64,000 nt of DNA, from NCBI RefSeq assembly GCF_033343995.1, contig NZ_CP137573.1, positions 6,481,001 through 6,545,000 of the forward strand, in the 5' to 3' direction. The translations under genes were made by a program, and so were the position numbers. How positions within the stretch are numbered: the first letter of the stretch is position 1; each line of letters begins with the position of its first letter. The notes beneath the pieces were generated by a model. That model worked only from the letters and a program-made list of their open reading frames with translations, searched no databases and was not told where the DNA came from. The stretch comes from Streptomyces sp. HUAS YS2 (GTDB taxonomy: Bacteria > Actinomycetota > Actinomycetes > Streptomycetales > Streptomycetaceae). This document shows, piece by piece, positions 34,567-43,598 of the stretch.

Positions 34567-35178
34567 ATGGGACTCCGGGTCACGCTCGTCGCCGCGGCAC
34601 GCAGCTCCTCCCTGCTCGCGGAACGGTTCGACGACGACCGCCCGCTCGACGCGGCGGGCTGGTACGAGGTGCAGCTCGCCGCGCAGGCGCTCGTCCCGCT
34701 CGGCGCGGCCGAGCTGCGCTACTGCTCCCCGACGCCCCGCAGCCGCGCCACCGGCGAGGCCCTCGGCTACGCGCCGCTCGTCCAGCCCGCCCTGCGCGAC
34801 TGCGACATGGGTCGCTGGCGCGGGGCGACCCTCGCCGAGGTCGCCGCGCTCGAACCGGCCGCCGTCGACGCCTGGCTCGCCGACCCCCGCAGCGCCCCGC
34901 ACGGCGGGGAACCGCTGCTCGGCTTCATCACCCGGATCGGGAACTGGCTGGACACCCGGCCCGCCGACGACGGCGCGATCGTCGCCGTCGCCGAGCCGGC
35001 CGTCGTCCGCGCCGCCCTGGTGTACGCGCTGAAGGCGCCGCCCGCGACGTACTGGAACGTGGACGTCCGGCCGCTCTCGACGGTCACCCTGACCGGCCGC
35101 CCCGGCCTCTGGCACCTGCACCTGGAGGCCTCGGCCCACGCCGGCGGGGGCGTGCCCCGCTACGCACCGGGGCCCTGA
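34567..35178 (+). CDS. Histidine phosphatase-superfamily homologue lacking catalytic histidines
   Basis: A 203-residue protein with the phosphoglycerate-mutase-like fold order: an N-terminal strand, a helix with SLLAERFDDDRPLD, the YCSPTPRSRATGEAL segment and a CDMGRWRG loop. The RHG motif that carries the phospho-accepting histidine is replaced by LVAAARSS (7-14), and the second catalytic histidine site (usually SHG) reads VAVAEPAVVRAAL near residue 139. The Arg of SPTPRSRAT is kept. It therefore looks like a pseudoenzyme. The ATG at 34567 is the first good start; a longer frame exists to 34405. Confidence 0.7.
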   Translation: MGLRVTLVAAARSSSLLAERFDDDRPLDAAGWYEVQLAAQALVPLGAAELRYCSPTPRSRATGEALGYAPLVQPALRDCDMGRWRGATLAEVAALEPAAVDAWLADPRSAPHGGEPLLGFITRIGNWLDTRPADDGAIVAVAEPAVVRAALVYALKAPPATYWNVDVRPLSTVTLTGRPGLWHLHLEASAHAGGGVPRYAPGP

Positions 35179-35212
35179 GCAGGCCCGCCGACCGGCTAGC
35201 CTGGGAGGCACG

Positions 35213-36391
35213 ATGAACCGTTTGACCACGTCATGGGGCGAGTTCGAGCTCACCCGCTTCCCCGAGGACCCGCGCGACACCCTGCGCGCCTGGGACGCGG
35301 CCGACGAGTATCTGCTGCGGCACCTCCACGAGACCGACCAGGACCTCTCCGGGACGGTGGCCGTCGTCGGCGACCGGTGGGGTGCCCTGACGACCGTGCT
35401 CGCCGAGTCCGCCGGGGGAGTCGTCCAGATCACCGACTCCCACCTCGGCCGGCAGGCGACCCTCGCCAACCTCGCCCGCGCGGGCGTGCCGGACGATGGC
35501 GCGGTCAGCGGCGCGGTACGCCTCCTCACGACCCAGGACGCCCCGCCGGAGCGCATCGACGTGCTCCTGGTCCGCGTCCCGAAGAGCCTGGCGCTCCTGG
35601 AGGACCAGCTGCACCGCCTCGCGCCCGCCGTGCACGAGGGCACGGTGGTCGTGGGCACCGGGATGGTGAAGGAGATCCACACCTCCACCCTCACGCTCTT
35701 CGAGCGGATCCTCGGCCCCACCCGCACCTCGCTCGCGGTGAAGAAGGCCCGACTGATCCACACCACGCCGGACCCCGCGCTCCGGCCGGGCCCGAACCCC
35801 TGGCCGTACCGGTACGAGCTGCCCGCCGACGCGGCCGGCGGGGTCGCCGGGCGGACCGTCACCAACCACGCCGGCGTCTTCTGCGCCGACCGCCTCGACA
35901 TCGGCACCCGCTTCTTCCTCCAGCACCTGCCCGAGGACCTCGGCGACGCCCGCGTGGTCGACCTGGGCTGCGGCAACGGCGTGGTCGGCCTCGCGGTCGC
36001 GCTGCGCGAACCGGACGCCGAGCTGGTCTTCACCGACGAGTCGTACCAGGCGGTGGCCTCCGCCGAGGAGACCTTCCGGGGCAACGCGGAGGCCGGCCGG
36101 AAGGCCGAGTTCCTGGTCGGCGACGGGGTCGCGGAGCTGCTGCCCGAGTCCGTGGACGTGGTCCTGAACAACCCACCGTTCCACAGCCACCAGGCCACCA
36201 CCGACCGCACCGCCCGCCGGATGTTCTCCGGCGCGCGGCGGATCCTGCGCCCGGGCGGCGAGCTGTGGGTGGTCGGCAACCGGCACCTCGGCTACCACGC
36301 GACGCTGCGCCGCGTCTTCGGCAACTGCGAACTGGTCGCGAGCGACCCGAAGTTCGTGGTCCTGCGTGCCGTGAAGCGCTCGCGCCGCTAG
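35213..36391 (+). CDS. RsmC/RlmG-like class I methyltransferase
   Basis: A 392-residue protein with two tandem Rossmann-like halves. The first (about 1-190) is degenerate, with VGDRWGALTTVLAE but no proper SAM motif; the second has motif I VVDLGCGNGVVG (about 249-258) and the catalytic NNPPFHS (319-325), the signature of N2-guanine methyltransferases on rRNA. Duplicated-domain structure and length match RlmG or RsmC, which modify 23S or 16S rRNA G residues; which one is uncertain. Start ATG follows GGGAGG. Its stop overlaps the convergent VOC gene. Confidence 0.85.
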   Translation: MNRLTTSWGEFELTRFPEDPRDTLRAWDAADEYLLRHLHETDQDLSGTVAVVGDRWGALTTVLAESAGGVVQITDSHLGRQATLANLARAGVPDDGAVSGAVRLLTTQDAPPERIDVLLVRVPKSLALLEDQLHRLAPAVHEGTVVVGTGMVKEIHTSTLTLFERILGPTRTSLAVKKARLIHTTPDPALRPGPNPWPYRYELPADAAGGVAGRTVTNHAGVFCADRLDIGTRFFLQHLPEDLGDARVVDLGCGNGVVGLAVALREPDAELVFTDESYQAVASAEETFRGNAEAGRKAEFLVGDGVAELLPESVDVVLNNPPFHSHQATTDRTARRMFSGARRILRPGGELWVVGNRHLGYHATLRRVFGNCELVASDPKFVVLRAVKRSRR

Positions 36392-36786
36392 CCCCAGGTG
36401 CGGGAGCAGAGCACCAGTCGGTACCCGTCGGGGTCGACGACGGTCACGCCGTACTCGTCCCAGTACGGGTTGTGCGCCGCCACGCGCTCCCCGCCCGCCG
36501 CGACCAGCCGCGCCACCTGCTCCTCCGTGACGGGCGCGCCGAGATAGACCACGAACAGGTCGTCGACGGTCGGCGTCGGGTCGATCGGCCGGTCGGGGTC
36601 GCGTGTGAGCTCGAAGTGCCAGCCGCCGTCCGCCGGGCCGACCATGAGCAGATCGTGCTCGCCGGGGGTGTCCTTGGTGGACCTCCACTGCACGACCAGG
36701 CCGAGCCCGTCGACGTAGAAGCGCTCGGCGGCGGCGAGGTCGCGCGAGGGGCGGGCGACGCGTATGTGCGTGGTCTTGTCGATCAT
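36388..36786 (-). CDS. VOC-family (glyoxalase/bleomycin-resistance fold) protein
   Basis: A 132-residue protein starting MIDKTTHIRVARPSRDLAAAERFY, with GLGLVVQW, HDLLMVG, WHFELT and the final DPDGYRLVLCSRTWG. This is one VOC domain of two beta-alpha-beta-beta-beta motifs. His8 and the Glu in FELT are in metal-ligand positions. The family covers dioxygenases, glyoxalases and antibiotic-binding proteins, so the specific role is open. It is convergent with the methyltransferase. Confidence 0.82.
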   Translation of the reverse strand: MIDKTTHIRVARPSRDLAAAERFYVDGLGLVVQWRSTKDTPGEHDLLMVGPADGGWHFELTRDPDRPIDPTPTVDDLFVVYLGAPVTEEQVARLVAAGGERVAAHNPYWDEYGVTVVDPDGYRLVLCSRTWG

Positions 36787-36916
36787 GAAGCGCAGCGTAG
36801 CCGGGGCGTCGGCCCCCGCCCCGCGGGCCCACCGGGACGGACGACGCACCCTTGCGTGGGGACCGTGGGAACGGTGAGGGCTGTGGGGAGACTTGGTGGG
36901 GAAATAGGATCCGGCC

Positions 36917-37753
36917 ATGTCGAACACGTCTTCCATCCCCGTCCTGCGTGGCAGCAGGAACACCGTGCTCCGTGTCGACGGCGAGGAGTTGACCCTCCGT
37001 CAGGGCAAGCAGGAGTACGGGATACCGCTGGCGGCCGTCGCGCGCGTCCACGCCCGGCAGCGCGCCGTCGAGGTCACGCTGAAGGCCCCCGAGGGGACCG
37101 CGCCGGCCTCCCACCGCGTCGAGGGCGTCAGCGAGGCCGCCGCCATCGCCTTCGCCGACGCCGTCACCGCCCTGCTTCCGCCGGCCGTCGAGGGTGCCCC
37201 GGCGATCGACGGCGCGGCCCTGGTCGTCACCCGCGCCGCCGAGCCCGAGTCCGCGACCCCGATCGAAACGTTCTGGCGGCGGGTGAAGTGGATCCTCTGG
37301 GGCTCCGTACTCGCGATCGTCGCGATGTGCGTGCTCGTCTCGTTCGTCGCGCACCCCGTCCTGATCGTCTTTGCGCTGATCACGGGCGTCATCGGCTTCC
37401 CGTTCGCGGGCGCGGTCGCACTGCTGCTCCCGGACCATCTCGATCGGTGGCTGCTGCCCCGGCGCGGCATCACGGTGATCGCGGACTATGCCCACGGCGC
37501 CGTGGGGCCGAACGGCTACCTGTACGGGGACCTCGACGGGAACACCTGGAAGTACGTCGACAGGAGCGGCCGCCTCCGCATCGAGGTCAGCTACGACCCG
37601 CGCAATCCGGGCAAGGCGGTCCGCGCCGACGGCAGGGGGAAGTGGTGGGAGGCGTTCATACTCGGGACGGCGGCAGCCGTCGCCCTGTTCTTCCTCTTCG
37701 GGTTCTGCGCGCTGCCGTTCCTGGGCGAGGAACTCATGGGCCCCACGCCCTGA
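36917..37753 (+). CDS. Membrane protein with N-terminal PH-like domain
   Basis: A 278-residue protein. Residues 10-90 form a beta-rich, PH-like region (TVLRVDGEELTLRQGKQEYG, ARVHARQRAVEVTLK). Two hydrophobic helices follow near 127-165, then a soluble segment with RGITVIADYAHGAVGPNGYLYG and WKYVDRSGRLRIEVSYDP, and a last helix near 248-268. The central soluble domain looks like a second small barrel. I recognise no named family; homologues are likely restricted to streptomycetes. It ends just before a strong bidirectional terminator. Confidence 0.7.
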   Translation: MSNTSSIPVLRGSRNTVLRVDGEELTLRQGKQEYGIPLAAVARVHARQRAVEVTLKAPEGTAPASHRVEGVSEAAAIAFADAVTALLPPAVEGAPAIDGAALVVTRAAEPESATPIETFWRRVKWILWGSVLAIVAMCVLVSFVAHPVLIVFALITGVIGFPFAGAVALLLPDHLDRWLLPRRGITVIADYAHGAVGPNGYLYGDLDGNTWKYVDRSGRLRIEVSYDPRNPGKAVRADGRGKWWEAFILGTAAAVALFFLFGFCALPFLGEELMGPTP

Positions 37754-37764
37754 GGGAGAGCGGA

Positions 37765-37804
37765 GCGGCCCCGCCCGAGCCCGCACGGGCTCCGGCGGGG
37801 CCGC
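37765..37804. terminator. Bidirectional terminator between the PH-like membrane protein and the subtilase
   Basis: Stem GCGGCCCCGCC and its complement, then GAGCCCG/CGGGCTC after one C-C mismatch, with a two-base loop. About 18 pairs; it separates convergent genes. Confidence 0.75.
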
Positions 37805-37810
37805 GCACGG

Positions 37811-40800
37811 CTATCTGCCGAAGTACGCGTCGTGGATCGCCACCGTCGACACGTTGCCGTCCTTGTCCGTCACCTCGGCGCGCAGCGCGACGCCCTTGTC
37901 CTTCGCCGGGTTCCGGACGGCCACCTTCCCGTCCGTCACCACGAGCCGGGTCCAGGTCCGGGCGTCGTCGTACGAGGCGTACACCTCAAGGGCCTTGAGG
38001 TTGCTCCCGGCAGCCGCGCCCTGCACCGTCACCGGCATCAGCTGTATCCGGCCCGCCGGAGCGGTGCCGTCCAGGGCTGTGGCCGCGCCGAAGCGGACCA
38101 TCGAGACGGGGAGCGCCGTCGCCTCCTCCGTCCGCTTCGAGCGGAACGACCAGCTCGCGTCGATGCGGCTGGACGTCCTCGCAACGGCAGGGTCGCGCAC
38201 GACGGAGGTCGTCAGCCGGTATCCGGCGTCGTCGGCGGGGACGGTGAAGGGGGCGCTGCGGGACAGCGGGGCGTCGCTCTCGCCGATCCGGGTTCCGTCG
38301 CGGTAGAGCAGGGTCTTGGCCGAGGTGGGGTCCTCGTCGCCGCCGTCCGCCGCTCCGGAGACGAACATCGGCACATCGCCGTGGATCTCGTCGCCCTCAC
38401 GGCCGATGCCGGCGTAGCCGCCGATCCGCGGCCCGAAGACGGCCGTGTTGAGAGCGAGTGCGTAGCTCCTTCCGCCCTGGTAGCTCTGGTCGTTCAGCCA
38501 CTGGAACACCTCGATGACGGGCAGGCCGTCCGAGCCCTGGACCGTCTGGCTGAAGTTGTACTCCCAGCGGACCTGGTCGAGCGTGGACAGATACAGCGTG
38601 CGAGTGTTCGGCAGGGGCCGTTCCACGGGGTTCTGGACGGGCCAGATGTCCGCCCCGGGCAGGAGCCCGGCCAGTTGCAGCAGCCCGGTCTTGCCCGGCG
38701 CCGAGGCCCCGAGTCCGGTCTTCACGGCCGCCAGATCCTTCCGCTCCAGGTGCCGTGTGTAGCCGGTGGAGAAGCGCTTGACGGGGCCGCCCAGGGTCAC
38801 GTGGTAGCCGACGTCGTCGCCCGTGGTCCAACTGGTGTTCCACGACTCGCGCAGGCCCTCTTCCATGTCGGGCCCCAGATACGCGGTGCGTACACCCGCG
38901 AACGAGTCCAGGTCGAAGCCGAAGACGGAGGTCATGTAGCCCTGTCGGAACGTGTGGAACGCCGTTGCGCCGGACGGCTTCGCCTTCGGATCCGGCACGG
39001 TGATGTCCACCGGCTCGGCGGCCCGCGCGTCCAGCGTCACCGTCGTCGCCCCGTCCACCTTCAGGGCGGGCTGGACCAGCCAGTCGAACCCCTTCGCGAA
39101 GTCCGCCGGGTCCACCGGAAGGTACGAGGTGAGAGGGTAGGTCCCCTTCCTCACGCGGAGCTTCGTCGTTCCCGAGGAGTCCTGCGGCAGTTCGCCCCAG
39201 AAGCCGAATCGGGTCCGGTAGTCGGCCGTCGGCTTCCCGTCGCGGCCGATGTGCCGGACCGTCACGTCGTACGACTCCACCTCGCGCTCCACGGTCGCCG
39301 CCGTGCGCACGCTCTGGCCGTCGCCGGTCGCCGTCACGTAGGCGGAGAACGTGCCGTCGGCGGCGCCGAGCGTGGTGTCCGCCGTCAGGTCCACGGACGC
39401 CGTGCCGCCCGCCGGGACGGTCACCGAGGTCGCGCCGAGCGCGAAGAACCCGGCGGGGGCGGGCTGCCTCTGCGGGTCGAGGGTGGTCAGCGCGAGGGCG
39501 AGGGTGACGTCCTTGTCGCCGGCGTTGCGGTAGGTCACCTTCCTGGTGATGGCCGGGTCGTCGGCGTGCGGCCACCGGGCCAGGCCGAAGCCCAGTGAGA
39601 CCGGCTCGGCGAACACCGTCTGCTCGATGGCCCGGTCGACCTGGACACGACCGCTGCCCTGCTCGAACGGCGTGTACGGGCCGCCCTTGGTGGAGCCCGT
39701 CAGCACGCCCTTGAGCTCGGACGCCTTCCAGCCGGGATGCCGCTGCTTGAGGAGCGCGGCGGCGCCGGCGACGTGCGGAGCGGCCATGGACGTGCCCGAG
39801 ATCGTCAGATAGCCCTCGGGCCGCTGGCCGACCTCGCGCTCGATGACGCTGCCGGGGGCGGCGGCAGCGGTGATGTCCACGCCCGGCGCGGTCACGTCGG
39901 GCTTCACGGTCGCGGGATCGGTGCTCCCCCTGCTGGAGAAGGGCGCGAGCGCGTCGGCGTCGTCCACGGCGCCGACGGTGAGCGCGGACCGGGCGGTGCC
40001 CGGGCTGCCGACGGGGCCGCCGTTGTTGCCCGCGGACACGGCGAACAGGAGGCCCCGCTCGGCGGAGAGCCGGTCGATCGCCGCCTCCACGGGGTCCGTG
40101 CCCTCGGTGCCGCGACCGCCCAGGCTCAGGTTGACGACGTCGGCGCCCTGCGCCGCCGCCCACTCGATGCCCGCCAGGATCTGCGACTCGCTGCCCCGTC
40201 CCTCGTCGTCGAGGACCTTGCCGCTCAGGAGCTCGGCCCCGGGGGCGACGCCCTTGAACGCCCCGCCCGAAGCGGCTCCCGTACCCGCCGCGATGGAGGC
40301 GACGTGCGTGCCGTGGCCGTAGTGGTCCATGGCGTCCGGGGATTCGGTGAAGTTCTGCTGGGCGATCACCTTCCCCTTGAGGTCCGGATGCGTCGCGTCG
40401 ACGCCCGTGTCCAGTACGGCGATCTTGACGCCCTTGCCGTCGTATCCGGCGGACCAGGCCTTGGGCGCGCCGATCTGCGCGACGCTCTTGTCGAGCGTCG
40501 CCTTGAGCACGCCGTCCAGCCAGACGTGCGCGATGCCGGCGGTAGTGGTCGTGCCGGCGCCCGTGCCGTCCGTGAGCGCGGTCCACAACTCCGCGGCGTG
40601 CGCGCGGGGCGTGACGACGGCCTCGGCGTTCAGGGACGTGAGGGACCGCGCGACCTTGGTACCGCCCGCGGCCTTCACCCCTGCCTTGGCCTTCGGGGCG
40701 GCCGCGCCGGAGTATCCGACGATCACTTTCAGGCCGCCGCGCTGCGCCTTCACGTTCTCGGCGCGTGCCAGCTCGGTCACGTCGAACAGCCGCGGGTCGA

Positions 40801-41143
40801 GCCGGCCCGCGGCGATCAGCGGTTGCGCGTCGAGCGGGACCGCGAAGGTGTGACCGTCCTCGGAGGAGATCCGCACAGGAATCCGCTCGCGGCCCGGGGC
40901 ATGGTCGATGCTCCCCAGCCGTCCCTTGGCGTCGATGCTGACGCGGTCGCCGGTGATGAGGGTGACGGTGACGCCCGGCCGCCCGGACGCGCCAGGCGCG
41001 GTCGACGTGGTCACCGCCTGAGTGGGAGCGCTGACGACCACAGATAGAACAAGCGCGGCACAGGAAGCCGCGACGATCGGCTTGCCAAACCGGCGCGGCC
41101 GGCGGCTCGGATCTCGGTACCGGGCGATCTCGCTGCTCTGCAA
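37811..41143 (-). CDS. Large secreted S8 family serine protease
   Basis: A 1110-residue subtilase starting at TTG four bases after AGGAGG. A signal peptide covers about residues 1-43 (end near PTQA). A prodomain follows, then the catalytic core: Asp245 (VLDTGVDATHPDLKG), His277 (HGTHVAS), and the Ser in GTSMAAPHVAGAA near 465, with a PA-less core and an AGNNGG oxyanion Asn. The remaining 600 residues are beta-sandwich repeats with fibronectin-like parts and a C-terminal Ig-like domain near DARTWTRLVVTDG. Size and layout match extracellular streptomycete proteases. No sorting signal is seen, so it is probably free. Confidence 0.9.
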   Translation of the reverse strand: MQSSEIARYRDPSRRPRRFGKPIVAASCAALVLSVVVSAPTQAVTTSTAPGASGRPGVTVTLITGDRVSIDAKGRLGSIDHAPGRERIPVRISSEDGHTFAVPLDAQPLIAAGRLDPRLFDVTELARAENVKAQRGGLKVIVGYSGAAAPKAKAGVKAAGGTKVARSLTSLNAEAVVTPRAHAAELWTALTDGTGAGTTTTAGIAHVWLDGVLKATLDKSVAQIGAPKAWSAGYDGKGVKIAVLDTGVDATHPDLKGKVIAQQNFTESPDAMDHYGHGTHVASIAAGTGAASGGAFKGVAPGAELLSGKVLDDEGRGSESQILAGIEWAAAQGADVVNLSLGGRGTEGTDPVEAAIDRLSAERGLLFAVSAGNNGGPVGSPGTARSALTVGAVDDADALAPFSSRGSTDPATVKPDVTAPGVDITAAAAPGSVIEREVGQRPEGYLTISGTSMAAPHVAGAAALLKQRHPGWKASELKGVLTGSTKGGPYTPFEQGSGRVQVDRAIEQTVFAEPVSLGFGLARWPHADDPAITRKVTYRNAGDKDVTLALALTTLDPQRQPAPAGFFALGATSVTVPAGGTASVDLTADTTLGAADGTFSAYVTATGDGQSVRTAATVEREVESYDVTVRHIGRDGKPTADYRTRFGFWGELPQDSSGTTKLRVRKGTYPLTSYLPVDPADFAKGFDWLVQPALKVDGATTVTLDARAAEPVDITVPDPKAKPSGATAFHTFRQGYMTSVFGFDLDSFAGVRTAYLGPDMEEGLRESWNTSWTTGDDVGYHVTLGGPVKRFSTGYTRHLERKDLAAVKTGLGASAPGKTGLLQLAGLLPGADIWPVQNPVERPLPNTRTLYLSTLDQVRWEYNFSQTVQGSDGLPVIEVFQWLNDQSYQGGRSYALALNTAVFGPRIGGYAGIGREGDEIHGDVPMFVSGAADGGDEDPTSAKTLLYRDGTRIGESDAPLSRSAPFTVPADDAGYRLTTSVVRDPAVARTSSRIDASWSFRSKRTEEATALPVSMVRFGAATALDGTAPAGRIQLMPVTVQGAAAGSNLKALEVYASYDDARTWTRLVVTDGKVAVRNPAKDKGVALRAEVTDKDGNVSTVAIHDAYFGR

Positions 41144-41242
41144 CTTTCCTCCTGCTCAAGGGCATTCAGCTGCTCGGGACGCGAGCGCCCCTCGCGGGTT
41201 GTTGCCCGATGAGGCAGAAGGGGTTCACGGTGCGCCCGGGGA

Positions 41243-41290
41243 CGCGATGCCTTTGCATAAATCTGCTGCGCTGCGTATAGTCATGCCATC
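41243..41290 (+). promoter_or_regulatory. argC promoter with ARG-box-like operator
   Basis: TTGCAT (41253-41258), 17 bases, TATAGT (41276-41281) is a strong -35/-10 pair. Overlapping it are half-sites CGATGC...GCATA (41245-41259) and GCGTATAGTCATGCC (41273-41287), which resemble the Streptomyces ARG box with its TGCATA and CATGC elements. ArgR encoded in the same operon would repress from here. Confidence 0.65.
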
Positions 41291-41305
41291 CAGGAGGAGG
41301 GTTCG

Positions 41306-42334
41306 ATGACGGTACGAGCAGCAGTGGCGGGCGCGAGTGGGTATGCGGGCGGGGAGCTTCTGCGTCTGCTTGTCGCGCATCCGCACGTCGAGATCGGCGC
41401 CCTGACCGGGCACTCCAACGCCGGTCAGCGGCTCGGTGGGCTCCAGCCGCACCTGCAGCCGCTCGCGGACCGGGTCCTGGAGCCGACCACCGCCGAGGTG
41501 CTCGCCGGGCACGACATCGTCTTCCTGGCGCTGCCGCACGGGCAGTCCGCCGCCGTGGCGGACCAGCTCGGACCGGACGTCCTCGTCGTCGACATGGGCG
41601 CCGACTTCCGGCTGCAGAACGCCGCCGACTGGGACCGGTTCTACGGCACCGAGCACGCCGGGACCTGGCCCTACGGCCTTCCCGAACTTCCGGGCGCCCG
41701 TGCCGCGCTGGAGGGGTCCAAGCGCATCGCGGTGCCCGGTTGCTACCCCACCGCCGTCTCGCTCGCGCTCTTCCCGGCCTACGCGGACGGCCTCGCCGAG
41801 CACGATGCCGTGATCGTCGCCGCCAGCGGCACCTCCGGCGCCGGCAAGGCGCTCAAGCCGCACCTGCTCGGTGCCGAAGTCATGGGGAACATGACCCCGT
41901 ACGGCGTCGGCGGCGGCCACCGGCACACCCCCGAGATGATCCAGAACCTCAGCGCGGTCGCGGGCGGGCAGGTCACCGTGTCCTTCACCCCGACCCTCGC
42001 CCCGATGCCCCGCGGCATCCTCGCCACCTGCTCCGCGTACGCGAAGCCCGGCGTCACCGCCGAGTCGGTCCGGGCCGCGTACGAGAAGGCGTACGCCGAC
42101 GAGCCGTTCGTGCGGCTGCTCCCCGAGGGGCAGTGGCCGTCCACCGCGGCCGTGTACGGCTCCAACGCCGTGCAGGTCCAGGTCGCGTACGACGCGGAGG
42201 CGAACCGGATCATCGCGATCAGCGCCATCGACAACCTCACCAAGGGCACCGCCGGTGGCGCGGTGCAGAGCATGAACATCGCCCTCGGACTTCCCGAGGA
42301 CACCGGACTTTCCACGATGGGAGTTGCGCCGTGA
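41306..42334 (+). CDS. argC: N-acetyl-gamma-glutamyl-phosphate reductase
   Basis: A 342-residue enzyme starting at ATG behind AGGAGGAGG. The NADP fold begins VRAAVAGASGYAGGELLRLL, and the catalytic Cys146 sits in VPGCYPTAVSLALFP. It performs the third step of arginine synthesis, reducing N-acetylglutamyl phosphate to the semialdehyde. It is the first gene of argC-J-B-D-R. Its stop overlaps a GTG that begins a short ORF; the usual direct coupling to argJ is replaced by this. Confidence 0.97.
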   Translation: MTVRAAVAGASGYAGGELLRLLVAHPHVEIGALTGHSNAGQRLGGLQPHLQPLADRVLEPTTAEVLAGHDIVFLALPHGQSAAVADQLGPDVLVVDMGADFRLQNAADWDRFYGTEHAGTWPYGLPELPGARAALEGSKRIAVPGCYPTAVSLALFPAYADGLAEHDAVIVAASGTSGAGKALKPHLLGAEVMGNMTPYGVGGGHRHTPEMIQNLSAVAGGQVTVSFTPTLAPMPRGILATCSAYAKPGVTAESVRAAYEKAYADEPFVRLLPEGQWPSTAAVYGSNAVQVQVAYDAEANRIIAISAIDNLTKGTAGGAVQSMNIALGLPEDTGLSTMGVAP

Positions 42335-42450
42335 GCGACGCGTGCGCAGCCACCGGTCCGCAGACGACGACGAAGCCCGCACCTCTGCGCTGCGCGGGCG
42401 ACAGCGACATCAGCCGCTACCGCGGCGGGGCGAACGGAGAAGCACAGTGA
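42331..42450 (+). CDS. Small ORF between argC and argJ, 39 codons
   Basis: GTG 42331 overlaps the argC TGA (GTGA) and its own TGA at 42448-42450 overlaps the argJ GTG (GTGA). It has GGGAG seven bases before its start, and argJ has GGAGAAG before its own. The predicted peptide starts MSDACAATGPQTTTKPAPLR and ends GGANGEAQ, with no membrane segment or known motif and two cysteines. I recognise no family. It may be a real small protein, or a coupling device that keeps ribosomes moving across a 112-base gap. Conservation in other streptomycetes would decide. Confidence 0.5.
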   Translation: MSDACAATGPQTTTKPAPLRCAGDSDISRYRGGANGEAQ

Positions 42451-43598
42451 GTGTGACGGCAGCGAAGGGATTCACGGCGGCGGGCATCGCCGCCGGGATC
42501 AAGGCGAACGGCAACCCGGACCTGGCCCTCGTGGTCAACAACGGCCCCCGCCGCGCCGCCGCGGGCGTCTTCACCTCCAACCGTGTCAAGGCCGCGCCGG
42601 TGCTGTGGTCCCAGCAGGTGCTGGCCGGCGGCGAGCTGACAGCCGTCGTGCTCAACTCCGGCGGCGCCAACGCCTGCACCGGCCCGAAGGGCTTCCAGGA
42701 CACCCACGCCACGGCCGAGAAGGTCGCCGAGGTCCTGGAGATCGGCGCCGGCGAGGTCGCCGTCGCGTCCACCGGCCTCATCGGCGTCCTGCTCCCGATG
42801 GACAAGCTGCTGCCCGGCGTCGAGCAGGCGGCGGCGGAGCTCTCCGAGCACGGCGGAGAGAAGGCCGCCATCGCCATCAAGACCACCGACACGGTCCACA
42901 AGACCGCCGTCGTCACCAAGGACGGCTGGACCGTCGGCGGCATGGCGAAGGGCGCGGGCATGCTCGCCCCCGGCCTCGCCACCATGCTCGTCGTCCTCAC
43001 CACCGACGCCGACGTGGCCGCAAAGGACCTCGACGGCGCCCTGCGGCACGCCACCCGGCTCACCTTCGACCGGGTCGACTCCGACGGCTGCATGTCCACC
43101 AACGACACCGTCCTGCTGCTCGCCTCCGGCGCGGCCGGCGTCACGCCCGAGCAGGGCGAGTTCGCCGACGCCGTACGGGCCGTCTGCGACGACCTCGCCC
43201 GCCAGCTCATCGGCGACGCCGAGGGCGCCAGCAAGGACATCCGGATCGAGGTGATCAACGCGGCCACCGAGGACGACGCCGTCGAGGTCGGCCGGTCCAT
43301 CGCCCGGAACAACCTCCTCAAGTGCGCCATCCACGGCGAGGACCCGAACTGGGGCCGGGTGCTCTCCGCCATCGGCACCACCGCCGCCGCCTTCGAGCCG
43401 GACCGGCTGAACGTCGCCATCAACGGCGTCTGGGTCTGCAAGAACGGCTCGGTGGGCGAGGACCGCGACCTCGTCGACATGCGCTACCGGGAGGTCACCG
43501 TCACCGCCGACCTTGCCGCCGGGTCCGAGTCCGCCGTCATCTGGGCCAACGACCTCACCGCCGACTACGTCCACGAGAACAGCGCGTACTCGTCATGA
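42447..43598 (+). CDS. argJ: Bifunctional glutamate N-acetyltransferase / ornithine acetyltransferase
   Basis: A 383-residue precursor that cleaves itself before Thr179 in GLATMLVVLTTDA; that Thr becomes the nucleophile. The oxyanion-hole pair Thr-Gly/Thr is in VASTGLIG, and the second half has DSDGCMSTNDTVLLLASG and EDPNWGRVLSAIG. ArgJ recycles the acetyl group from N-acetylornithine to glutamate. GTG start; its stop overlaps the argB ATG. Whether it is mono- or bifunctional cannot be read from the sequence; a separate argA is not in the window. Confidence 0.96.
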   Translation: MSVTAAKGFTAAGIAAGIKANGNPDLALVVNNGPRRAAAGVFTSNRVKAAPVLWSQQVLAGGELTAVVLNSGGANACTGPKGFQDTHATAEKVAEVLEIGAGEVAVASTGLIGVLLPMDKLLPGVEQAAAELSEHGGEKAAIAIKTTDTVHKTAVVTKDGWTVGGMAKGAGMLAPGLATMLVVLTTDADVAAKDLDGALRHATRLTFDRVDSDGCMSTNDTVLLLASGAAGVTPEQGEFADAVRAVCDDLARQLIGDAEGASKDIRIEVINAATEDDAVEVGRSIARNNLLKCAIHGEDPNWGRVLSAIGTTAAAFEPDRLNVAINGVWVCKNGSVGEDRDLVDMRYREVTVTADLAAGSESAVIWANDLTADYVHENSAYSS

